64,000 nt of DNA from the NCBI RefSeq assembly GCF_014197035.1, contig NZ_JACIEU010000015.1:78163-142162 (forward strand), read 5' to 3'. Source of the stretch: Sphingobium scionense (GTDB lineage Bacteria > Pseudomonadota > Alphaproteobacteria > Sphingomonadales > Sphingomonadaceae). Positions 57,858 to 64,000 of the stretch are shown in pieces; within the stretch, counting starts at the first letter, position 1; each line of letters begins with the position of its first letter. The position numbers were made by a program, and so were the translations under genes. Under the pieces are notes generated by a model. It was not told the origin of the DNA, made no database searches, and was given only the letters and a program-made list of their open reading frames with translations.

Positions 57858-57884
57858 GCGCGGCTTTCGAGCGACCCGAAAACC

Positions 57885-57921
57885 AAAAAGGGGCGGTGCC
57901 ATCCCGGCGCCGCCCCTTTTT
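57885..57921 (+). terminator. Terminator after the DUF4167 gene
   Basis: A 16-bp stem (AAAAAGGGGCGG... on the left, CCGCCCCTTTTT on the right, one G-U pair) with loop ATCCC is followed by TTTTTG. Confidence 0.85.
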
Positions 57922-57978
57922 GTTTGCAAATATAGCCGCTTGGGGCAGAAGATCGTCGCATAAGGGGAGTGCGACCTG

Positions 57979-59394
57979 ATGACGACTGTCCGCCTGTTGA
58001 CCGGTCTGGCCCTGATGCTGCCGGCCGCCGCCTTTTCTCAAACTGCGTCTGTCGATCCCACCGGCGCCACCGCGCAGGGTGATGTTGCCGTCACCATCTA
58101 TAATGGCGGCCAGTCGCTGGTGCAGGATGACCGGCAATTGAGCGTCAATGCCGGCCGCAACCGGATCGAATTTCCCGATGTATCCGCCCGCATCCGGGCC
58201 GAGACGGTGAATCTCTCCGGTCCCGGCTTTTCCATCGTCGAACAGAATTTCGATTTCGACCTGCTGTCGCCCGACAAGCTGATGGACAAGGCGGTGGGGC
58301 AGGAGGTGACCTTGGTCCGCACCAATCCCGCGACCGGTGCCGAGACTCGTGAGCGCGCCAAGATCCTGGCGGCCAATGGCGGCATCGTCATGCAGATCGG
58401 TTCGCGGATTGAGGTGTTGCGCGACGATGGCCTGCCGGTGCGGGTGATCTTCGATCGGGTGCCGGCCAATCTGCGCGCCCGCCCGACCCTGTCGGTGACG
58501 ATCGAGGCGGCGCGCGGCGGCACCGTGCCGGCCCGGCTGTCCTATCTGACGCCCAATCTCGGCTGGACTGCCGACTATGTCGCGCTGTTCGACGCGGCCA
58601 AGGGCGCGATGGACATGCAGGGCTGGGTCACGCTCACCAACAATACCGGCACGACCTTCACCAACGCGAAGACGATCCTGGTCGCCGGCAATCCGGCCAA
58701 TGGCGGCGGCCGGCGTAACTGGTGGCAGTCGTCGGGAACGGGGGGCAGCGGCGCGATCGACCAGGCCGGCACCGAAGGTGGCCCGCGCGAGCGGCTGGGC
58801 GATTATTATCTCTATCCGCTGGCCGATCGCACGACCATCGCCAATGCCCAGCAGAAGCAGGTCAGCTTCCTCGACGTGAAGGGCGCGCCGGCGCGGGCGA
58901 CCTATGAATATCTCAATCCCTGGATGGGCAGCTCGCCCGAACCGATGAGCGCATCGAGCGTGCTCAAATTCTCGACCTCGAAACAGGGGGGACTTGGCGA
59001 CCAGCTGCCGGCCGGCACGATCCGCGTCTACATGCGCGATGCACGAGGCGATCCTCAGTTCATTGGCGAGAACAGCATAGATCACACGCCGATGGGTTCC
59101 TCCATGGCGCTGCGCACCGGCGAGGCGTTCGACGTGAAGGTGCGGCCGACCGTCGAGCAACGCACGAAGAGGGGCGGTCAGCGCTGGGAAACGCGGATGC
59201 GCTACACGCTGACCAATGCCCGACCCGAAGCGGTGACGATCGACCTCGCCCAGCAGGGGCTGTGGGGCGACACCCGCGTCACGGCACAAAGTATGGAAGG
59301 CAAGCGCGTCTCGGCCGACCGAATGGAATGGAGCGTGCCGGTGCCGGCCAATGGCTCGGTCGACCTCAGCGTCACCTTCGATTCGCGCTACTGA
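57979..59394 (+). CDS. DUF4139 domain protein 1
   Basis: The protein has 471 residues. It has a signal peptide (LLTGLALMLPAAAFSQ) and then DUF4140-like N-terminal strands (VAVTIYNGGQSLVQDDRQL) and a DUF4139 beta-rich part (LSYLTPNLGWTADYVALFD, NTGTTFTNAKTILVAGNP), ending SVDLSVTFDSRY. The function is unknown; related proteins are secreted. It is followed by a second DUF4139 gene with 13 bases between, likely a duplication. Confidence 0.85.
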   Translation: MTTVRLLTGLALMLPAAAFSQTASVDPTGATAQGDVAVTIYNGGQSLVQDDRQLSVNAGRNRIEFPDVSARIRAETVNLSGPGFSIVEQNFDFDLLSPDKLMDKAVGQEVTLVRTNPATGAETRERAKILAANGGIVMQIGSRIEVLRDDGLPVRVIFDRVPANLRARPTLSVTIEAARGGTVPARLSYLTPNLGWTADYVALFDAAKGAMDMQGWVTLTNNTGTTFTNAKTILVAGNPANGGGRRNWWQSSGTGGSGAIDQAGTEGGPRERLGDYYLYPLADRTTIANAQQKQVSFLDVKGAPARATYEYLNPWMGSSPEPMSASSVLKFSTSKQGGLGDQLPAGTIRVYMRDARGDPQFIGENSIDHTPMGSSMALRTGEAFDVKVRPTVEQRTKRGGQRWETRMRYTLTNARPEAVTIDLAQQGLWGDTRVTAQSMEGKRVSADRMEWSVPVPANGSVDLSVTFDSRY

Positions 59395-59407
59395 TCGGGC
59401 CGGCGCC

Positions 59408-60961
59408 GTGCTGCTGCGCGTCCTTGCCCTTCTCCTGCTGTGCCTCGGCATCGCGCCGGCGCGGGCGGGGACGGTGGTTTCGGCCAAGGCCGATTCGGTC
59501 TCGGTCACCGTCTATCGCCAGCCCGGCCGCGCAAAGGGCGCGATCGATCCCAAATGGCCCGGCGGCTATGCGCTGATCAACGAGACTCGCATCATCGACC
59601 TGCCGCAGGGCGACTCAGTGGTGCGGTTCGAGGGGGTGGCAGAGGGGCTGATGCCCGAAACCGCCGCCCTGTCCGGCATGCCGCAGGGCGTGAGCGAGAA
59701 GAATCGCGATGCCCGGCTGCTCTCACCGGCCGGCCTGATCGACGCTTATCTCAAGCGCAGCGTCACCCTGCGCCGCACCGATCGCAAGACCGGCAAGGTC
59801 AGCGAGCAGGATGCGATCATCAGCGCCGGGCCGATGGGCGGCGTCATCGTCCAGACGGCGCAGGGCTATGAGGCGCTGCGGTGTAGTGGCTTGCCCGAAC
59901 GCATGCTCTATCCCCGCGTGCCGACCGACCTGTCGCCGCGTCCGACCCTGTCGGTCATTGCCACCAGTGCCCGGCCGACCCGCGTCACGCTACAACTCAC
60001 CTATCTGGCGGAGGGGTTCGACTGGGCTGCCAATTATGTCGCCGACATGCAGGATGATGGCCGCCATCTCGACCTCATGGCCTGGCTGACGGTGGCCAAT
60101 GGCGGCGTCACCGGTTTTGCCGATGCCCGACTCAGCGTCATCGCCGGTCAGCCCAACAGACAGGAGCGCAAAGCGCAACCGCGCCCGACCGGTGGTGCGT
60201 TGTCGCTGCGCTGCTGGCCGATGGACATCACCAGCACCCATCCGCAGTGGGAGTTGTTTCCGATCGAGATGCCGCCGGCCGAGGCGATGATGGATTCGGC
60301 GCAGGAAATCGTCGTGACATCGATGCGCGCATCCGCGCCGATGATGGCCGCGCCGCCACCCCCTCCACCGCCGCCTCCGCCACCTCCGCCACCGGAGGAT
60401 GTGGGCGACCTCAAACTCTATCGCGTCCCGGTGACCGTCGATGTTGCCGCCAAGGGGCAGAAACAGGTCGCGCTGCTGCGCCAGCCCGATGTGCTGGTCG
60501 AACGCTTTTATGCCGCGACCATCGACTATAGCGACGGCAATGGCCGGTCACGGCCGATGACGCTGCGCCTGAGATTGCAGAATCGCAAGGCGGACGGTCT
60601 CGGCCTCGCCATGCCTTCGGGCCGGGTCGCCCTGTTCGAAACCGTCGATGGCCAGCGCCTGCTCGCGGGCGAAACCGACATCGACGACAAGGCGGAAGGG
60701 GAACGGGTCGATTATGACATCGCCCAGAGTGCCGATGTTCGCATCATGGCGGTCATCGGCAGCCAGTCGCAAAAGGCGCGGCGTTGGACACTGACCCTCA
60801 CCAATGCGCGCCCGTTCGACGCGACGGCGGAAATCCTCATTCCCCATGACATCGCGCCGCGTCCGACCGAGATGGAGCGCCGTGGCAATAGCTGGGTGTG
60901 GCGCGCCATCATCCCTGCCAATGGGCAGGTCAGCTACAGCTACGACCAGAAGCTGCGCTGA
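59408..60961 (+). CDS. DUF4139 domain protein 2, with polyproline tract
   Basis: The protein has 517 residues from a GTG at 59408. A signal peptide (LALLLLCLGIAPARAG) is followed by DUF4139-type strands (VSVTVYRQPGRAKGAID, TLQLTYLAEGFDWAANYVAD). A tract of about 14 prolines lies near residue 320 and divides the protein from its C-terminal part (GQKQVALLRQPDVLVERF, NGQVSYSYDQKLR). Polyproline runs stall ribosomes and usually need EF-P. It is a paralogue of the gene before it. Confidence 0.83.
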   Translation: MLLRVLALLLLCLGIAPARAGTVVSAKADSVSVTVYRQPGRAKGAIDPKWPGGYALINETRIIDLPQGDSVVRFEGVAEGLMPETAALSGMPQGVSEKNRDARLLSPAGLIDAYLKRSVTLRRTDRKTGKVSEQDAIISAGPMGGVIVQTAQGYEALRCSGLPERMLYPRVPTDLSPRPTLSVIATSARPTRVTLQLTYLAEGFDWAANYVADMQDDGRHLDLMAWLTVANGGVTGFADARLSVIAGQPNRQERKAQPRPTGGALSLRCWPMDITSTHPQWELFPIEMPPAEAMMDSAQEIVVTSMRASAPMMAAPPPPPPPPPPPPPPEDVGDLKLYRVPVTVDVAAKGQKQVALLRQPDVLVERFYAATIDYSDGNGRSRPMTLRLRLQNRKADGLGLAMPSGRVALFETVDGQRLLAGETDIDDKAEGERVDYDIAQSADVRIMAVIGSQSQKARRWTLTLTNARPFDATAEILIPHDIAPRPTEMERRGNSWVWRAIIPANGQVSYSYDQKLR

Positions 60962-60966
60962 CCTCC

Positions 60967-61347
60967 TCAGTCGCCGGGGATGGGGCGGGGGCGGTGGGTC
61001 TCGTCCAGCGCGACGAAGGTGAAGACGCCGCTGGTCAGCGCCACCGTTTCCGCGCCGCCACCGCGAGTCGCGACCACGTCGATGCGGATCGCAACCGATG
61101 TGCGACCGCGCTTCTCTTCCTGGGCATAGACCGACACCAGGTCGCCCATCAGGATCGGCGAGATGAACTTCATGCTCTCGATCGCGACCGTGGCCACTGC
61201 GCCCTGGGCGATTCGCCCCGCGACGATACCGCCGGCAATATCCATCTGGCTCAGCACCCAGCCGCCGAAGATATGGCCATTGCTGTTGATGTCGGCCGGC
61301 CGCGGCACGACCCGCAATATCACTTCGCGATGGGGATCAGTCGTCAA
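60967..61347 (-). CDS. Acyl-CoA thioesterase, YciA-like hotdog family
   Basis: The protein has 126 residues. It has the hotdog helix motif NSNGHIFGGWVLSQMDIAGG with the conserved Asp and reads IESMKFISPILMGDLVSVYA, as in YciA and related acyl-CoA thioesterases. It hydrolyses acyl-CoA to acid and CoA. It overlaps the next gene on the same strand by 11 bases. Confidence 0.92.
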   Translation of the reverse strand: MTTDPHREVILRVVPRPADINSNGHIFGGWVLSQMDIAGGIVAGRIAQGAVATVAIESMKFISPILMGDLVSVYAQEEKRGRTSVAIRIDVVATRGGGAETVALTSGVFTFVALDETHRPRPIPGD

Positions 61348-61636
61348 GCGGCACCTCGTCCTTCAGCCGGTCCATTACCTGGTCGTCATGCCCCGTCCCG
61401 GCAGAGAGGAAGACGAGGGCCATCAAGCCCGTTCCCAGCATGAAGGTCAACCAGACCCCCAATATGGTGGCGATGACCATATGAACCGGCATCGGCCCGG
61501 TCCATAGCCGCAGGAACAGCAAGGCCGCGCCGACGCACAATGCGCCGACCAGCGCCATCCAGAGCATGATCCGGCGGAACCGCGACCAGGCGATCGCTGC
61601 GATCCGGGGATCGTCCAGGCCCTTTTTCTCTGTCAT
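61337..61636 (-). CDS. Small membrane protein of unknown function
   Basis: The protein has 99 residues. It has two hydrophobic segments (IMLWMALVGALCVGAALLFL and VIATILGVWLTFMLGTGLMA) between charged ends (MTEKKGLDDPRI at the start and VMDRLKDEVPLDD at the end). No family was recognised. It is directly upstream of, and overlaps, the thioesterase gene. Confidence 0.75.
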   Translation of the reverse strand: MTEKKGLDDPRIAAIAWSRFRRIMLWMALVGALCVGAALLFLRLWTGPMPVHMVIATILGVWLTFMLGTGLMALVFLSAGTGHDDQVMDRLKDEVPLDD

Positions 61637-61721
61637 TCTCTTGCTCTCCTCCCTTTTCTTTGCCCCGCGAAAGTGGGATCATCAAGCGCAGAGACAGTAA
61701 GTCCATAAAAGGAGAGCGGCC

Positions 61722-62150
61722 ATGACCATCGCGGCAATCTTGCAGGGCAAGGGGCGCGACGTCGTCCAGGTCCAGTCGACCGACAGCGTGTTGTCGGTGG
61801 TGACCTTGCTGGCGGATCGGCGCATCGGCTGCGTGCCGGTGGTCGATGATGGCCAGGTGGTCGGCATCTTTTCCGAACGCGATGTCGTCTATCGTCTGGC
61901 CCAGCAAGGGGCAGAGGCCCTGAACCACACGGTCGCCGATGTGATGACTCAGCCGCCGATCACCATCGACGACCAGATGCCTGTGATCCACGCTTTGTCG
62001 CTGATGACCAAGCGGCGCATCCGCCATCTGCCGGTGGTGAAGGGCGGCACGCTGGTCGGCCTCGTCTCGATCGGCGATTTGGTGAAGTTCCGCATCGACA
62101 ATATCGAATCGGAAGCGGCCGCCTTGCGCGACTATATCCAGACCGCCTGA
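61722..62150 (+). CDS. CBS-pair protein
   Basis: The protein has 142 residues and consists of two CBS domains: AAILQGKGRDVVQVQSTDSV with DRRIGCVPVVDDGQVVGIFS, and ADVMTQPPITIDDQMPVIHA with KRRIRHLPVVKGGTLVGLVS. Such proteins bind adenosyl nucleotides and act as energy sensors. AAGGAGAG precedes the ATG. It is divergent from the small membrane protein gene and convergent with the flippase. Confidence 0.92.
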   Translation: MTIAAILQGKGRDVVQVQSTDSVLSVVTLLADRRIGCVPVVDDGQVVGIFSERDVVYRLAQQGAEALNHTVADVMTQPPITIDDQMPVIHALSLMTKRRIRHLPVVKGGTLVGLVSIGDLVKFRIDNIESEAAALRDYIQTA

Positions 62151-62175
62151 CGAATTGCAGGCGTCCGCTGATCCG

Positions 62176-63669
62176 TCAGGCGGGCGCCTGCACCGGCGGG
62201 GCGCGGCGCACGATCAAGCGCACCAACTCCATCAGCGTGCCGCGCGCGCACAGCATCAGCGCGGCGAGGAAGGCGACACCGCCGGCCGGCACCAGGATCG
62301 CCAACCGGATCGGTGCGGCAAGCGGGGGCAGCAGTCGGTCGATCGCCAGCACCACCCCGGCCATCAGGATGGAGCAGCTCAGGCCCGGTGCAGCGGCGCG
62401 TATCAGGTCGATCGCGCGCAGTCCCATCGGCCTACCGGCGAGGCGTGTCGTGATGATGGTCAGGATCGGGAAGGCCCCCAGCCAGGCCCAGGCCAGGCCA
62501 ATCGCGCCGGCCTGGATACCGATCAGAAAGGCGGTCGCCATCAATATCGCGCCGATCGCGGCGATACGGGCGGTGGTGCCGGGCCGGCCCAATGCATTGC
62601 TGACCGGCGCGAACATCACCTGCAGCGTCATGAACGGCATCGCGAGTGCCAGGACCGAGACAAAGGGCGCCATCTCCAGCCATTTCTGGCCAAACAATGT
62701 TTCGACCAGCGGCTCGGCGGTTACCGCCATACCCAGATAGATGGGGCAGGAGATCAGCATCAGCAGCCGTACCGCCTTGCAGAAGGACCAGGCTACCCGT
62801 GACACATCCTTCTGCATCCTTGCATAAGCGGGGAAGGCGACCTCGTTCAGCGGCGGGATGAACTTGCTGACGAAGATCTGGGTCAGGAACAGCGCCTCGG
62901 CATAGAGGCCCAGTTGATGCGGCGTGAGGACGCGGCCGCCGATGAAGATGTCGCTCTGGCTCTGGATGATCCAGAAGAGCTGGCCGCCGAGCAGCGACGC
63001 GCCGTAGATGACCATCGTCCGCGTGCCGCTGAAATCGAAACTGGGAATCGGGCGGAAGCCGGTGACCAGAATATAGCCAAGCGCCTTGACCCAGAATCCG
63101 GTCATCGGCGCGAACACCAGGGTCCATACCCCCCAGCCCGACAAGGCGCCGACCAGCGCCATCGCGGCGGAGGCTATGGCCGCGATCAGGTTGATGAAGG
63201 CGGGCCGGCGGAAATCCAGTGCCCTGGCCGTGATCGCTTCGGGAATCGCAATGAAGGGGGTGGACAGGTAGAGCAGCGCCTGGACGCGCAGCAACTGTGC
63301 CACCATCGGCTGGTCATAATAGTCGGCGGCCAGCGGCGCGATTGCCAGTTGGAACAGCGCCAGGCTGCCGTTCAGCAACAGCATGATGGTGAAGGCCTGG
63401 CGCAGCCGGTGCGATTCCAGCGTCTCGGACTGGACCAGCGCGGCCACGAGGCCATAGCCATTGAGGAAAGTGGCGAAGTTCAGGATCACCTGGGTCATGG
63501 CGAACAGGCCATAATCCTTGGGATCGAGCAGGCGGATCACCGCCAGCGTCACGATCCAGCTCAGCATTTGCGAGATGATCTGGCTGCCCGAGCGCCAGAA
63601 TATCGCCTTCTTGACCCGTGTACCGAACCCGGCATCGGCAGCATCGGCCTCGTGCAACCCCATATCCAT
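62176..63669 (-). CDS. Oligosaccharide flippase / Wzx-type polysaccharide biosynthesis protein
   Basis: The protein has 497 residues with about 12-14 hydrophobic segments. It has RVKKAIFWRSGSQIISQMLS at the start and LLDPKDYGLFAMTQVILNF, the Wzx/MOP superfamily pattern. Such proteins flip lipid-linked glycans across the inner membrane. There is no glycosyltransferase cluster beside it. It is the last gene before the rRNA leader, and is transcribed away from it. Confidence 0.88.
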   Translation of the reverse strand: MDMGLHEADAADAGFGTRVKKAIFWRSGSQIISQMLSWIVTLAVIRLLDPKDYGLFAMTQVILNFATFLNGYGLVAALVQSETLESHRLRQAFTIMLLLNGSLALFQLAIAPLAADYYDQPMVAQLLRVQALLYLSTPFIAIPEAITARALDFRRPAFINLIAAIASAAMALVGALSGWGVWTLVFAPMTGFWVKALGYILVTGFRPIPSFDFSGTRTMVIYGASLLGGQLFWIIQSQSDIFIGGRVLTPHQLGLYAEALFLTQIFVSKFIPPLNEVAFPAYARMQKDVSRVAWSFCKAVRLLMLISCPIYLGMAVTAEPLVETLFGQKWLEMAPFVSVLALAMPFMTLQVMFAPVSNALGRPGTTARIAAIGAILMATAFLIGIQAGAIGLAWAWLGAFPILTIITTRLAGRPMGLRAIDLIRAAAPGLSCSILMAGVVLAIDRLLPPLAAPIRLAILVPAGGVAFLAALMLCARGTLMELVRLIVRRAPPVQAPA

Positions 63670-63753
63670 CCTGTTTTCCCGGGCGGAAGGCCCGTACTGT
63701 GGGGTTTAGACCGGAACCGCCAAAAAATTGTGAAACAAAATTGCAAAAAGTGT

Positions 63754-63782
63754 TTGACGGTTTTGGCGGCCGCATCTAGAGG
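63754..63782 (+). promoter_or_regulatory. Candidate rRNA operon promoter
   Basis: TTGACG (63754-63759) and TAGAGG (63777-63782) are separated by 17 bases and directly follow an A/T-rich stretch (AAAAAATTGTGAAACAAAA), like the UP-element of rRNA promoters. Confidence 0.55.
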
Positions 63783-64000
63783 GCTTTTCACCGGACGGAG
63801 CGGCGCTGCTGAGGCGCTTAACTGACCTGGTCGCCCACATAGACGGACACTGGTCCTCTGAACGAGAGTTTAGGGAACGCTGGTTGTCCGGTTTTGATGT
63901 CGGTGCGGCTCTTTGACATTGTGATTTAGATGAAGGGACATGTGGGCGGCGGCCCTGGGTTCTTACGGCTTTCAGGCGTAGGAGTTCAGATAAAATTAGG
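63783..64000 (+). other. 16S rRNA leader with boxA-like element (partial, runs off the window)
   Basis: No protein gene is seen here. GCTCTTTGACA at 63908-63918 matches boxA (antitermination site TGCTCTTTAACA), and TTGTGA..GAAGGGACATGTGGGCGGCGG at about 63919-63946 resembles the sequence before 16S genes in sphingomonads. The mature 16S RNA is expected beyond base 64000. Confidence 0.7.

Noticed and set aside
63726..63742. parS half site TGTGAAACA in the rRNA promoter region
   Set aside because: Only one half site is present, and the left half is not complementary. An A/T-rich upstream element explains it better.

Overview
The window is chromosomal DNA of a high-GC alphaproteobacterium. It most likely comes from the Sphingomonadaceae, close to Sphingobium or Sphingomonas. 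The evidence is the family set (TonB-dependent receptor, DUF6489 next to mnmE, DUF4167 after prfA-prmC, DUF3576), the dense gene packing with ATGA/TGATG overlaps, and a REP-type palindrome of a kind common in sphingomonads. The genus is inferred from memory of these families, not from a search. No transposase, integrase, CRISPR array or tRNA was recognised.

Layout. 1-3.2 kb: end of a TonB receptor, a YggS/PLPBP protein, a ThiE-like protein, a carboxymuconolactone decarboxylase-family protein and small secreted proteins. 3.4-14.3 kb: DUF3576 lipoprotein, leuS-lptE-holA, msrB, a class A penicillin-binding protein, a secreted aspartic protease, rho and a TerC-type membrane protein. 14.3-17.1 kb (minus strand): PhyH-type dioxygenase, quinone oxidoreductase, dienelactone hydrolase. 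17.3-23.1 kb: the origin-proximal cluster DUF6489-mnmE-mnmG-rsmG-parA-parB. 23.2-25.8 kb: pepN. 25.8-29.4 kb (minus): a four-gene Mla/MCE lipid transporter (MlaE-MlaF-MlaD-lipoprotein). 29.5-34.4 kb: HAD phosphatase, AsmA-like protein, 2-hydroxyacid dehydrogenase and a cystathionine gamma-synthase-type enzyme. 34.6-37.5 kb (minus): a radical-SAM sulfatase maturase next to a Ser-type sulfatase that is frameshifted. 37.7-45.8 kb: Lhr-type helicase, DJ-1/PfpI protein, a COG3650-type lipoprotein, tag, gyrB and small proteins. 45.8-53.5 kb: NHL-repeat protein, a divergent yczE/MocR pair, ppa, an M61 peptidase and an alginate-export-type porin. 53.6-57.9 kb: hisS-prfA-prmC, then DUF4167. 58-63.7 kb: two tandem DUF4139 proteins, a thioesterase, a small membrane protein, a CBS protein and a flippase. 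The last 330 bases look like the promoter and boxA leader of an rRNA operon whose 16S gene lies just past the window.

Several features point to a position near the replication origin: parAB with the gid genes, leuS-lptE-holA, rho, gyrB, two perfect DnaA boxes and an rRNA operon leader. The sequence also carries a set of parS-like palindromes (one perfect, two near-perfect, two degenerate) around and within the genes near parAB. The strongest unusual observations are this parS set, the sulfatase/maturase pair with an apparent 5-bp deletion beside the catalytic site, the DnaA-box pair, the yczE/MocR operator candidate, and a long imperfect hairpin next to ppa.
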